From the NCBI GenBank assembly GCA_003254925.1, contig QANZ01053544.1, forward strand, positions 135,081 to 199,080: 64,000 nucleotides of DNA. The letters are read 5' to 3'. This document shows positions 1 to 12,074 of the stretch, piece by piece. The DNA comes from Chamaecrista fasciculata (lineage: Eukaryota > Streptophyta > Magnoliopsida > Fabales > Fabaceae). Every line of letters begins with the position of its first letter. Position 1 is the first letter of the stretch. Made by a program: the position numbers and the translations under genes. Under the pieces are notes generated by a model. It searched no databases. It had not been told where the DNA came from and was given only the letters and a program-made list of their open reading frames with translations.

Positions 1-92
1 AATCCTGGAGAGTGTCCGAGGAGGGGTAGTCGGTGTTACCATCCGGGTGGAAGGTATCCGCCAATCCTGGAGAGTGTCCGAGGAGGGTATCC
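1..92. repeat. 62-bp tandem repeat at the window edge
   Basis: The motif aatcctggagagtgtccga begins at 1 and again at 63, so the window opens in a tandem array of about 62-bp units. The second copy is followed by a shortened form of the unit. The array probably continues outside the window. Confidence 0.75.
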
Positions 93-3000
93 TGTAAAAC
101 TTCAGTTAATATTTTAGAACGCCATATTTAAGCTACTTCTCTATGCATTTGGGAGTGTAAGAAAATTGACGCAAATTAACAAATTGTTATCATATGATAC
201 CATTTACAGTAAGGTTAAGCTATTTACATAATTAAAGCTGTCGATGTAGTTCGAAGACGTTTAGTGTAACAAAAGGAAGGCTAATTATTTAATTAAGAAG
301 GAATAAAACTTTTAACACATGAAATGATACATCATCCATCTAAAATATCCAAAATATAGTATATACAAATACAAATGTTCTACTTGAGTGATGGATGATT
401 TCGTAAGAGCAGTCTAATAAATGGACCTATCAAGCTTCAATTAATATCTTCACCTATATACAAATACATCATCCATCTAAAACAAATCATTGCACACCAT
501 GTCAATTGATTCATCCTTTTGAATTTGCATTGTCACTGCTCTGACCCTATAGTAAAAGTAATAAACAATTTACAGTGAGTCAATCAATCACAATATAACT
601 CAGTCTTCTAGTTCGATATATACTTGACGGAGTGAGTCAATCAATCACAATATAATTTAGTCTTCTATAAATGTTTAAGGAGGAAACTAGAAAAGATGAA
701 TATATGCAAATAAAACCCTTGATATATATAGGGGGCTTGATATATATATAGGGGATTAGAAATCTTAGGCCAAGATTTGAACGTTGGAGAATTGATGATG
801 AAATCTTGCAAATAATGAGCTTCCAATGTCTTTTTTCTTCAAAGTAGGTGGAGAAAGTCTCTCCTCAATTCTTGTAAAAATCTCCCTCCAATAGAGCAAG
901 TCAATGTTAAGAAAAAATTGATGATGTAGAAATTATACTTCTTCATCTGTTTGAATCACTGGAAATCAAAACAATCTATAAATGGTACAACTCATTTCTT
1001 CATTATTTTCAATTTCAGCATATATGAATTGACTTCTCATTAAATGAAATTGAATGTTTGTCATCACAAGTTCTGCACACTTTACCATCAATTTGGGCAA
1101 AGATATAAATTAAGAGCGATAAACCAATTTGTCCATAAAGTAAGACTTTATTATAGGGTTAAATTGGGTCGATTTATTTTAAAAAGACCAACTTCTATCA
1201 AAACTCTTTGAATTGTAAGTCAATGGCCGAAAATATCATTGAATTTCAAAATTAGATATAAAAATTTTATGAGTTTTAAATCGTATTCATTTAAGACTTT
1301 TAAATTTTAAAATTTAATAAATAGACTCTCTAAATTTTTAACTTTATTGACTAAGTTAAGACCTCTAAATAGTCTAACTTCTTTTAAAGAGTTTTATCTA
1401 TAAAGTTTTGGAACTTATAAGTATTTTCTATCCCTTACCTAAAACTCAAAGATTTTTAGTACAATTTAACATTTTAAAAATAGTTTAATTTTTCTAAAAC
1501 AGAAAATTATCATAATTATTTTTAACTAGACAAGACTTTATGTTTTTGACAACCTAAACTTTTACAATTAGCCTTATTTTTTCAGGCCGAAAAAAATATA
1601 AGCCTTTTTTTTTTATGAAAAACAATAAGCCTTATTCAGTCGTTATTATTAAACTGTCATTAATATCATCCTGAATTATTAATTGTCAGAAACCTAACGC
1701 TATAAATGCAATGTGTTTTCTTGGCCACACAACGTGTTACCCATACTCCTAATTTATAGGTCAATTTTAATTTAATGTCACATGGCAACAAATCGCAAGG
1801 TTTGTCAAGTTTGTGATCTCAACCGTCCAACACAGCATGCCACAGCATGCCACGTCATTGTGAGACACAAGTGCCTCACCTCAACGTCTCAACACTCGTC
1901 CACATATTTGAAACAGGGCAAAACTTAGTTAATGTTATTTATATCTTTGTGTTAAGCTTCTCTAATTAACATTTAACATGTGACAAATATTTTACAGTAA
2001 AGATATAAAAAAATTTATTTAAGTTTTGCCTTTAAAGGAAAAAATTTATGTAAAGTTCTTTATATCTTTATTATAAGAAATATTTTCTTACATGATCAAT
2101 TATGAAAGAAAAATAATGTAAATTAAACTTACGATTGGAAAAGCCTTATAACAAAGATATAAAAAACTTTATCTTTTTCTTTTGAAATAATGAGGATTGA
2201 GGTCAGACTTGGATGAACTCCTATTAATTGTTCGCTATTGGTCCTTAAAATATTTTTAGTTTAAATTGTACTTAAGGACCATAAATTTTAAAACTTTACA
2301 AATAGACTCTCTGAGTTTTTAATAGTATTTACTTAAAGCTCTTAAATTTTAAAATTTGACAAATAAATCCCTTAAACTTATATTTTTTTTCATTTAATAC
2401 CTTTGAGTTTTAAAAATAAATTAAACAGTTCAAAAGTTTTAACCAAGCAAAATTGAAAGTTTAAGAAGTATGTCAATTAAATTTTAAAATTTAAAGGTCC
2501 AAAATATGCACAATCAAAAACTCGAAACACTTTTTTATCAAGTTTTGACAGTCATGAATATTTTTTGTCCCAATCCAACTCATAGAATCTTAATGCAATT
2601 TGATCCATTTCTTATGTCCAGAGTGCAGTTATACTTATATGATTTTGTCAAAGAACAATGTTGAAATAAATCAATTAATGAACTTGCTCAAGAAATATTC
2701 CGTGAGTTCCTTTTATACCCAATCTTATAATTTTTGTTTTTATTTTTTTTTTAAATCAAGAGTGTCTACCATCTGAAACAATGACTAATTCTTCTATCAC
2801 AAGGTAAATAACTAATCACATAATGCTTTTTATATCGAAAAATAGGATTCGAATCCTCACTTCTTAGTTAAGAGACGAAATAAAGAACCATCAGGTCACA
2901 CTCATATAATTTTACAATTTATATTTATTACATCCAAATGATGAACTACTTTACACATAATTCATTACAAATTCAAAACTCGCATTGCAATTTCAAATGA

Positions 3001-3563
3001 ATTCCGATGGAAGAAACTTGTCTAATCCAAGGAGAACAGCTTTTGTAAGTTTAGGTTTTCATGGATTCCTTCTTCCACAATATTATCCAAAAAGAAAAAA
3101 ATGATCAAATATATTTTTATTATCTTCAAAACACTAATTAAGATAGTATTCCTTGTCAAAAATTATATCTATTGATATCACTTTTTTTTTAATTGAGAAT
3201 CATATCTCCATATATATATATATATTAAGATCACATTTTTTTTTACTGATGATAATATTTTTAACAGTTATTACTATTAAATTTAATATAAAATATCAAA
3301 ATAACATGTTGATAAAGTAAGACACAAATTAACTTACACATAATTAAGATAAGAGATTGAATCATTTTTCATACCAAATTTCCTTGTGTCATGCGTATCT
3401 CACCATTTCTTAATCTTCAAGGTAAAATTATTGTTGAATAGTTTATATTTCTTACCTACCGATGTGGCCACTTCCCTCTCACACACACTAATATATTATA
3501 ATATAAAATATCTTATACTACCTATGTTCATAGTTCATACACTTTCACTCAAAAATATATATT
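93..3563. other. AT-rich intergenic DNA with small repeats
   Basis: No gene is seen. It holds a short tandem duplication (gagtcaatcaatcacaatat near 576 and near 634), two related AT-rich segments around 1255-1380 and 2275-2400, and a foldback-like stretch at about 1915-2185. That stretch resembles 54340-54575, with shared wording such as aagttctttatat and complementary ends. Around 2750-2905 the palindromic ggattcgaatcc looks like a tRNA box B and may be a decayed SINE, but this is weak. Confidence 0.5.
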
Positions 3564-4304
3564 AGGCTTAAGTGCACTTTTGGTCCCATAACTATGATAA
3601 AGGTTTCATTTTGGTCTCAACTTTTTTTGTTGCAATTTTGGTCCCATAACTATGACAAAGGTTTCATTTTGGTCCCATAACTTTTTTTGTTGCAATTTTG
3701 GTCCCATAACTTCTCAAAAGGTTCCACCGTTAGTCCCTTGGTGAATTCCATCCATATTTAGCCGTTAAGTATGACGTGGCATAGTGACTAGGATCATGAT
3801 GTGGCAAAATAAGATGAAATGGACTGAAATAGGATCTATATGCAACATATTAAAACTTATCTATACCCAACCACAATATATACAAAGAGTGGTACTTCCT
3901 CTTCCTCGTTCCGCTTCCCGATTTGCCGTCGCCGCCGCTTTGGTCGTTCGACTTTGGCTGAGGATCCCATCGACTTCGTCGGTGCCTTCTGCTTGAAGTC
4001 TCTTCTTCCCCACCAGATTGGTCCCTGTCAATACCACTCTTTGTATATATGGTGGTTGGGTATAGATAAGTTTTAATATGTTGCATATAGTTCCTATTTC
4101 AGTCCACTTCATCTTATTTTGCCACATCATGATCCTAGTTACTATGTCATATCATACTTAACGGCTAAATATAAATGGAATTCACCAAGGGACTAACAGT
4201 GGAACCTTTTGAGAAGTTATGGGACCAAAATTGCAACAAAAAAAGTTATGGGACCAAAATGAAACCTTTGTCATAGTTATGAGACCAAAAGTGCACTTAA
4301 GCCT
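3564..4304. mobile_element. Foldback (Mutator-like) element with long inverted repeats
   Basis: The ends aggcttaagtgcac (3564) and gtgcacttaagcct (ending 4304) are inverted copies. The inverted arms run about 330 bp on each side, so reading frames on the two strands mirror each other. The flanks atatatt (3557-3563 and 4305-4311) are a 7-bp direct repeat, perhaps the remnant of a longer target duplication in AT-rich DNA. Only about 120 bp in the middle (roughly 3905-4025) is not part of the arms. That core is GC-rich, unlike the surroundings. No transposase is encoded, so it is non-autonomous. Confidence 0.85.
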
Positions 4305-4317
4305 ATATATTAATAAA

Positions 4318-4495
4318 TGTTAGTTCAATTGACAAGGAGTTAACTCATGACTCATAAAGTTGTGAGTTTGATTCTCGCTGCTGATGTGAGAGCATTATTG
4401 GTAGATGATCTGTAAGCGCTCAAAGATCCTAAAAACATGCCCTAACTTTAGTGAGGCCCCAGTCCGACTCACTTAAACTTGTAAAAGAACAATAT
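4318..4495 (+). mobile_element. Possible tRNA-derived SINE
   Basis: The stretch starts with a tRNA-like leader. At 4362-4377 gtgagtttgattctcg fits a Pol III box B (GGTTCGANNCC type), preceded by a plausible box A region near 4321-4340. A short unrelated body ends near an A-rich tract. Target duplications are not clear. This could be a SINE abutting the foldback element or a chance box B. Confidence 0.4.
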
Positions 4496-5204
4496 ATATA
4501 TAGAGAGAGAGAGATAGACATACTTTTACTTAGTGAACAAGTAGAAAACGTGGCTATACAACAGTTAACAAATTCTGCTAGCTAAGCTACAAAACTAACA
4601 GAAAATCTTATTACAGCAACAATACTAACCAACCAAAGCAAATTAACTAATCACTTTTGAGCAAAAGAAAAAAACTAATCACTTAATTAATTACTAATTA
4701 CATAATCTAAACAATTACCGTAATCATATCTATGATTATATATATATATACCAGGGGGCTTTGGGTGCCCTAATGGGGATGCAAATATGTTTGTAAAATA
4801 AATAAGAGACTAAATCGTTGACTTAGTAAAAAAAAGGACCAAATAATTAATTTTTTCTTATTTTAATTACATGTAATATTTTTATCTTAGTATAAGTGGA
4901 GGACGACTAGAACTCTAGAAGGCTCCTCCCACATATAATATAGTGTAGATATATGATTTTGATTAATAAAAAATCATATTTACTTTAATTTTACTTTGTT
5001 TACAAAGTTAATTTTAAACATGGTCTCGTAAATAGATACATAAAATGATTGTAAAACATAGAACAAGAAAAAAAAAGATTACAATAACCATGACCTTGAA
5101 TACTCTCCTTCAACCTCTCAACTATCTAAGTCTCTCAAATTTTTCTCTTGTTATAAAACGAAAGATCAAAAGAAAAACTCCCCCTTCTCTCTATCTTTCC
5201 TTTA
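4496..5204. other. AT-rich spacer
   Basis: Short TA and GA runs near 4491-4515 and a TA run near 4738. No gene or clear element is seen. Confidence 0.5.
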
Positions 5205-5444
5205 GGGTGTGTTTGGATTGGAGAGATTAGGGGAGAAGGGGAGGGGAGGGGGGAGATTAGAGAACTCTCCCTCTTGATCGGGGAGAGAGATAATGAAGGA
5301 GGAGAGGGGGGAGGGTGAGGGAGGATGATGGATGATTTCAATTCTAGTGCAAATTTGAAATACCCTAATTTGGGTATTTGAGAGGATTGTAGAATTCTCT
5401 CTTTTTTTATTTGCAACAATTTTTAATTTAAATAGTCATTATGG

Positions 5445-5825
5445 TCTTCAAACTATGAGGTTAGTTTCATTTTGGTCTTCTAGTTATTTTTTGTTCTGTT
5501 TTGGTCCTCAAATTATGGGATTATTTTGGTCCTCAAACTAATTTTCGTTTCTTTTGATTCTCAAACTATTTTTTGTTTTATTTTGGTCCTCAAACTATTT
5601 TTTATTTTATTTTGGTCCTCAAACTATTTTTTATTTTATTTTGGTACTCAAACTATTTTTTATTTTATTTTGGTCCTCAAACTATTTCTTATTCCATTTT
5701 GGTCCTCAAACTATTTTTTGTTTTATTTGGTCCTCAAACTATTTTTTATTTTATTTTGGTCCTCAAACTATTTCTTATTCCATTTTGGTCCTCAAACTAT
5801 TTTTCAGTTTTGGTCCTCAACCTAG
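5445..5825 (+). repeat. AT-rich minisatellite, 29-bp unit
   Basis: Units read ggtcctcaaactattttt and so on. Their ggtc starts at 5585, 5614, 5643 and 5672, giving a 29-bp period, with more degenerate or shortened units before and after. The frames it opens on the plus strand are repeat artefacts (Phe/Tyr/Leu-rich), not genes. Confidence 0.9.
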
Positions 5826-5849
5826 TTTTTTGTTTTGGACTTGCATCGA

Positions 5850-6815
5850 AAAATTTGACTTGGCCCAACCCAGTCGGGAAAAATCGGCCCAGGCCAACCC
5901 GGTAAGAAAAATTCGGCTCGGGCCGGCCCTGTCGGAAAAATTTGACTTGGGCTGGCCTGGTCGGAAAAATTTGGCTCGAGCTAGCCCGGTCGGGAAAAAT
6001 CGGTCCGAGCCGACCTGGTCGGAAAAATTCAGCTCGGGCCGGCCTTGTCGGAAAAATTCAACTCGGGCCGGTCCGGTCGGAAGAGTTTGACTCGGGCTGG
6101 CCCGATTGGAAAAATTTGTCTTCGTCCGGCTCGATCGGGAAAAATCGATCCGAGTCGACCCGGTCGGAAAAGTTCATCTCGGGCCGGCCTTGTCGGAAAA
6201 ATTTGAATCGGGCCGGCCTGATCAGAAAAATTCAACTCGGGCCGACCTGATCGGAAAAATTTAGCTCAGGCCGACCCGGTCGAAAAAATTCAGTTCGAGC
6301 CGGCGACGTCGGAAAAATTCGACTCGGGCCGGCCCGATTGGAAAAATTCAGCTCGGGCCGACCCGGTCAAAAAAATTCAGTTTGAGCCGGCCATGTCGGA
6401 AAAATTCGACTCGAGCCAGCTTGGTTGGAAAAAAATTGTCTCGGCTCGTCCGGTCGAGAAAAATCGGCCCAGGCCGACCCGGTCAGAAGAATTCGGCTCG
6501 GGCCAGCCCAGGCAGAAAAATTCAGCACAGGTCGGCCAGGTCGAAAAAATACGGCTCAGGCCGGCCCGGTCAAAAAAATTGGGCTCGGGTCGACTCGGTT
6601 GAAAAATTGAGCTAGGACCGGCATAGTCGAAAAAATTCAGCTTGGCCCTGCCCGGTCGTAAAAATTAGGCTCGGGCCAGCCCAGTCAGAAAAATTCATCT
6701 CGGCCCGGTCAGGTCGAAAAAATACGGCTCGGCCCGGCCCGATCACAAAAATTCGACTCTGCCCCGCCCAGTTAGAAAAAATCGGCTCGGCTCAGCTCGG
6801 TCATAAAAATAAGGC
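5850..6815 (+). repeat. GC-rich minisatellite, 29-bp unit, about 33 copies
   Basis: The core gtcggaaaaattc is joined to a GC-rich half like ggctcgggccggccc. Sampled starts at 6018, 6047 and 6076 give a 29-bp period. A 29-bp unit moves the frame by one base each time, which fits the rotating translations seen here, so there is no protein-coding constraint. The array is rich in CG dinucleotides, strikingly unlike the AT-rich flanks. It directly follows the AT-rich 29-bp array inside the same Harbinger-type element. Confidence 0.9.
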
Positions 6816-7047
6816 TCAGTTAGAAAAAATTAACATATTTTTATTGATTTATTTATGTTAATTAAATAATTAATCTGATATTGCTTAATCTTTATATTAA
6901 AAAAAGTCAGATTTTCTTAATTTTTTAAACAATGTTAAAAGGGGGTAAAAACGTAAATTTATACTAATGTCATAACATAATCCTTCAATATCTTCTAGTC
7001 TTTTTTTTTTATAATCTAAACAAGGGAGAGAGATTGAAAGGATTAAT

Positions 7048-9163
7048 TGTTGGAGATTGTGCCCTGGGGCCAATCATTTTATGTATATGTTTTGAACATA
7101 TTGATTAATTTATGGAGATAAATTATGTTGTTATCATATTATTAGCATGTTTACTATGATAGCGTCCTTGATTAATTATGAGATAATTAATCTAAATCCG
7201 TCCCTGGTCGATTATTCTCGTGGGAGCGAGAATGAACTAAGACCAGCATGACCTTGGTGTATGGAGATGCATGCACTAGATGCTTCACGAGAGTCATGGT
7301 GCAATTATGTAAGGGGGTTACAAGTTGCTGGACTGACCCGGAGAGTCCTGCATGGGTTTAGTCATTAGCTAGTCTCTCCTGTACACCTGTCACGATGCCT
7401 TAGACCTAAGGTCTTGACTATTCCGGCGTTGTAGTTGTAAGACTTTGGCCTAGTCTAACGTTGCCCGTAGCAGTGTAGCCATAAGGGCTAGATACGGGTT
7501 TGGTTGATTGCCGTGCTGAGGAATGTGGTTGACCAAGATGAGATTTTGTCCCTCATTATGATGAGAGATATTTAACTGGCGCCCTCAATGAGTCTGTCCA
7601 AGAAATGCGTGGCCACGCTGGGAAATGGGACTAACTTAGGGAATCGAGAAAGTTGTGGTTTGGATTATGGATGACATTCCCGTGCTTAATCCATGACCAA
7701 AATATCGTGTGACGATAGGGTCTATGACAAGGTGGTACTAAGGTTAAATCGGTCAATTTGATGGAACGATAACTCACGTGTTTTGAGTAGTCGTGATGGC
7801 TTGCTAGAGTCCGCTCTCGAGTTGTGAGTCATAGAGATGGCTTGCTGCCAACTTCACGTGGGGCCTGCTGGGTCACACATGAGCAGGATCTGGACACCGC
7901 TTAAAGGGACACGAATTAGGGTTAATTCGTGAGTCACTCTGGTGGCACAATTTAAGACAGCTAAATGTCTGGGACATAAAGTCTTGTCTTAAATAATATC
8001 TACGGTTGAGATATTTAAATTTGTGAGACAAGTTTAAATATATTAATTGTTAAATAGTTAATGGGATTAATCTATTTACAATTATAATATTAGGGAATAA
8101 TAAATTAGATAATGTTCCTAAAAGTTAGGAGATTATTGATTTATTAAATTCACTAATATTAGGACAAATAAGATAGAGGGTGGAGCCTCTTTAGATATAT
8201 TTTAATTAATAGAAATGTTTTATTAATTAAAGTCATGAATTTGAATTCAAAGATTTGATCTAGATTTCATTATTCAAAAAGATTTGAATTAAAGATATTA
8301 GGGTAATATTTTAATTCAAAATTTTTGGAAGATAATAAGTTCCTAAGAGTTAGGAATGTTTTTGATTTATAAAATTCCAAAGAATTTAAGGGAAGGTTGG
8401 CGCATTGGACTTGTGGGACCCAAGGGAAGATTTGATCTTCCATTTGATTCTCAAAGATTGCAATTTGAATTTGAATTGAAATATTAAGGTAATATTTTAA
8501 TTAAGAATTCAAGTCCTAAAATTATAATATTATTGTAATCTTATAATTTTATAATTTGATAATCCTATAATTTAGGGATTCCCTAATTATAATTATCAAA
8601 ATTCCCCAACACTATAAAAGGCCAAGCCAAGTCGACTTGGTGACCAAATTTTGCATGAGTGAAATTTTGTTTTCTTCTTGTGAGACAAGAGAGAAAATCG
8701 CTTAACTCAAAAGCCTAGAGAGAGAAAACTTCATCTTCTCCAAGAGTGTGAGATAAATCAAGTTATCCCATAGCTAGGGTTTTTGAGAGAGAAAAACAAG
8801 AAGGTGTTCTTGTTTTGCGCCACCTATCCTTTTAAAGTTCAAGAAGTGTTCTTGAATTTTAAGAGCCGTAGATCGAGTTCCCTTGTTCTTTTGGAGAAAA
8901 GAACAGAAGGCTAGCACCTTGGTGCCAACAAACTGCTCGTGTGGATTACTGGCGGAGGAAGGACGCTTCAAGTGGACTTCTCAGAAACGCACCGTTCAAC
9001 CGGACCGATTAAAACCTTAAGGTATAACTCTATCCTTCACCGGTTTAAATTCAGTTAGCGGATCTGTAGGGAAATCATTTTTGGTCCTTTGCGCCATTTA
9101 AAGTTTTAATTTTAATTTTAATTTTTGCTTCCGCTGCGCGCTTGGGGCCCTGATTTCCCAACA
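7048..9163 (+). mobile_element. Solo LTR of a retrotransposon (nested)
   Basis: It begins TGTTGGAGATTGTGCCC and ends TGATTTCCCAACA, so it has the TG...CA termini and the short TGTTGG/CCAACA inverted repeat of an LTR. Both sides carry the perfect 5-bp duplication TTAAT (7043-7047 and 9164-9168), the mark of LTR retrotransposon integration. A TATA box (tataaaagg, 8613-8621) suggests transcription on the plus strand, with U3 before and R/U5 after. No internal coding region or second LTR is present, so it is best explained by LTR-LTR recombination. The parent superfamily is not assigned. Confidence 0.85.
8613..8621 (+). promoter_or_regulatory. TATA box of the solo LTR
   Basis: tataaaagg lies about 550 bp from the 3' end of the LTR, where a U3 promoter is expected. 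Confidence 0.6.
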
Positions 9164-9541
9164 TTAATTCCCCCTTCTCTCCCCTTCTCTCCCCCTCCAA
9201 TCTCCTCTCTCTCCTCCCCTCCTTAAATCCAAACAAACCCTTAGAGAGAAACTCTCTCTCGGATAGCTTGATTCTTAACATGAAAAAAAAAAAAAAAACA
9301 TGATGGAGACAATTCATGAGTACATCTTTATATAGCGAAGGATAATAATAATCCTTTTGTAATAACCATATTATAACATATAAATGTACAACAAATGCGT
9401 ATAATGTATAATATTGCATAAATGATAAAAAGAGACAAAAAAAAAGTAGACAAATAATACTGTTGTTGTACAAATCCAATGGTGACGTTTGAATGCCTTT
9501 AGAAAATTACAAAGAAACTGAAAAATATTTGTAAATACATA

Positions 9542-9819
9542 CTCCCTCCGGTTCTATATATTTGGTGTTTAAGGTTTCTACACACATATTAAGAAAATGA
9601 ATGATTAGCCAACATAGAATGAAGAGAAAAATGAAGTAAAATGACTAAATTATCCCTATTAAATTACTTGGAAAATGTTTATACATTTATGACTCTACTA
9701 TATTTAATAGGGGTAGAATGGTAAAAAAATAATTAATGCTCTCTTGAATTTATAAAACATCAGATATTTTGAAACAAAAATGATTTTCTAAAACACCAGA
9801 TATTCAGAACCGGAAGGAG
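9542..9819. mobile_element. Stowaway (Tc1/Mariner-type) MITE
   Basis: It starts ctccctccggttctata and ends gaaccggaaggag, inverted copies of each other. TA lies on both sides (9540-9541 and 9820-9821). The 278-bp length, CTCCCTCC terminus and TA duplication are standard for plant Stowaway MITEs. The arms also pair further in (tttggtgttt with aaacacca). Confidence 0.9.
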
Positions 9820-10453
9820 TATAAGCTAAATGGCTAACGATCTAAAATCTAATTAAACTGTCATTATGATTATATATAAAGTCAACATTAAGAGTATGTG
9901 TGGGTAGATGAAATGATAGTTGTCAACAGTGTATTTTGTTCGAGGTTAAATTAGAAAGTTAACTTAACCTTTATAGACGTACAAAGATAAAATGAAACAT
10001 TTTATTTTTAGCCAAACACTTAGAAACTAAGATTTTTTATGATGTTCAATCACAAAATTAGATTCAAATGACTCGAATTCAAATATCACTAGGCCAATAA
10101 GACCTATGTCCAATTAATCAACCTTAAACCCACATAAGTGAAGAAGGTCTACTTTAGTCTAAAAATGTATCATTTATATTTCTAAAAAAAAAAAGATATT
10201 TACAGAGAAATTTGAGACGCAGGCCAATTAAGACCCAAAAATCAGAATCCAAGCCCATTTCTGACTCTTTTCTTTTTATCGATATTTATGACTCATTTGG
10301 CCCGGGTTTCAACCTATAAGCCTTGATCATGCAAATTGGGCCAATTTCATATTGTTTATAAATAATTATGTCAAAAAAATATTGTTTATAAATAAAAATA
10401 AGAAAGAATGGGGTTAAAAAAATTAAAAGGAGGAAAATTTGAAGAGCTAAAAT
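9820..10453. other. AT-rich spacer
   Basis: No gene, RNA or element is recognised. Confidence 0.5.
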
Positions 10454-11078
10454 TAGGGGTGAGTAGCGTGTTAAATTGACCTATCAAATCTAATCTAACT
10501 CATAGCTATGATTTAGTTGATTCGGGTTGAATTTAAAATAGTTAAACTGTAAGTTTGTGAGTCAAGTTGTGGGTTTATGATTTCAGAAATTAACCTAACT
10601 TACATATTTTTTTTAATTTTGATCTATTTTTTAATATATTTTTGCATGTTTTTTTATGTGTTTATATAGTTGTTTCTATATAATCAAGATATTCTGATTT
10701 TAAAATTCATATAATTATATATATTACATTTATATATCTTATAGAGTGTATTTGAATTAGCTAAGTTTATTTATAAAAATGTTATATGGATTTTTTTCGG
10801 CCAAAAAAAAAGTTATATGGATTTTTTAATTTTTTTTTTATGTGTAGACTTTTTCTTTTACTTACAAACTTAAAATTATATATTTTTTTGAAAAAATTAT
10901 ATATGTTGACACATGAGCTCGACTCAATCCAACTCGACAACTTGCAGAGTTGAAAGTTGGATTGAATTAGGTTGAGTGATAAAATAAATTTGTCAACAAA
11001 CTCAATCCAATCTATAAATAGATGTGTGAACTAGATTAAAATTTTATCTAAAACTAACGCAATACATGCTCATCTCTA
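10454..11078. mobile_element. hAT-type MITE (old copy)
   Basis: The left end is taggggtgag and the right end is ctcatctcta, a degraded inverted repeat of the plant hAT terminus TAGGGGTGAGCA. The flanking octamers gctaaaat (10446-10453) and gtcaaaat (11079-11086) match at 6 of 8 positions, as expected for an aged 8-bp hAT duplication. Internal phrases such as cgggttgaatttaa and ttgcagagttgaaagttgg recall the younger relative at 38280-38918. Confidence 0.75.
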
Positions 11079-12074
11079 GTCAAAATAAATTATTCGAGTT
11101 TATTACTTTATTATGATTATTTTAGTCATTAAAAAATTTCTATATAAAGATTAAATTATTGATGTTTATGAAAAAAATTAAAGATAAAAAAATATATTTT
11201 TCAAATTTAAAAAGCAAGAAATAAATTTAAAGAATTAAAAATAAGTTTAATAAGGACTAAATTATTGGATGACGTTGACCAATGCTATGCCACTGACACA
11301 GTGACCCAGTTAGACTGCCAAGGGTTTATGGCTCCAAAGTCGGCGGGGGTGAAATGGTAATTGTGTATACACTTGGTTCGTGCTATGCCGATTGAAGAGC
11401 CCATCGATCATTTCTAGTTTCTTCTTCATCTAGCTTTCATTAAATATATATATAGTTGTATGAATCTGCAGCATTGTAAATTTCTTTCCATGGCTGAACG
11501 GGATAGGTATAAAATTGGAAGAAACAAAATATTTCGAGTGGCATTACTAACACATTGTTGTTAAGAGTTATTCTAAAACTTCTCAGTAAATTAAGAAGTG
11601 GCGGTCATCAATATTAAATGAACCTTTTTTGTTGTTTTAATAAAGTCTCAGAGCAATATGAGATGAGATAGAAACTCAAAATAAGTTGATACTGATTAGT
11701 TTGTGAGCTATATAAGAGTCAGTAGAATAACTGTTGGGCTGATTAAAGAATCATTAAAATAATTTAATTACATATTAAATTGTTTTAATACTCATAAAAA
11801 TAATTTTAAATACCATAAATTACCATTATCATCTAATATATATAACAACTCATTAAAAAGTCAATAAAATAATTTAATCACATATTAAGTTATTTTAATG
11901 CTCAAAAAATAACTTTAAATACCATAATAGGAAAAAAGTTTAACACAAATAATAAATAATAAATATAAAAAATAATAATGGTAAATATAAAATATTACCT
12001 TTTCTCAAAATTTGATAAGGTGAGGCTTTCGCAAATATTATAATATATATAATATAATAATAATATTCTCAGTA
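11079..12074. other. Upstream region of the transaldolase gene
   Basis: The gene start is at 12075. A more GC-rich patch lies at 11270-11420. An imperfect direct duplication of about 75 bp, beginning near 11750 and again near 11855, shares taaaataatttaat and acatatta. No confident TATA box or transcription start could be chosen. Confidence 0.45.

Larger units (their letters stand above)
5205..9240. mobile_element. PIF/Harbinger-type element, non-autonomous, with nested solo LTR
   Basis: The left end gggtgtgtttggatt (5205) and right end aatccaaacaaaccc (ending 9240) are imperfect inverted repeats. They continue inwards as purine-rich ggggagaaggggagg on the left and its pyrimidine complement on the right. 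Both ends are flanked by TTA (5202-5204 and 9241-9243), the target duplication typical of PIF/Harbinger elements. Removing the nested LTR (7048-9163) and its duplicated TTAAT leaves about 1.9 kb. No transposase or Myb-like gene is seen. Most of the interior is two minisatellite arrays. Confidence 0.85.

Noticed and set aside
3840-4130. Overlapping reading frames on both strands with nearly the same peptide start
   Set aside because: They come from the inverted arms of the foldback element, not from genes.
5526-6615. Long open frames in the minisatellites (Phe/Leu-rich, then Arg/Lys/Gly-rich)
   Set aside because: The 29-bp unit rotates the frame every copy and all frames stay open because the unit lacks stops. 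There is no coding signature.
8774-8971. 65-codon frame inside the 7048-9163 LTR
   Set aside because: It lies antisense in the R/U5 part of an LTR and shows no domain.
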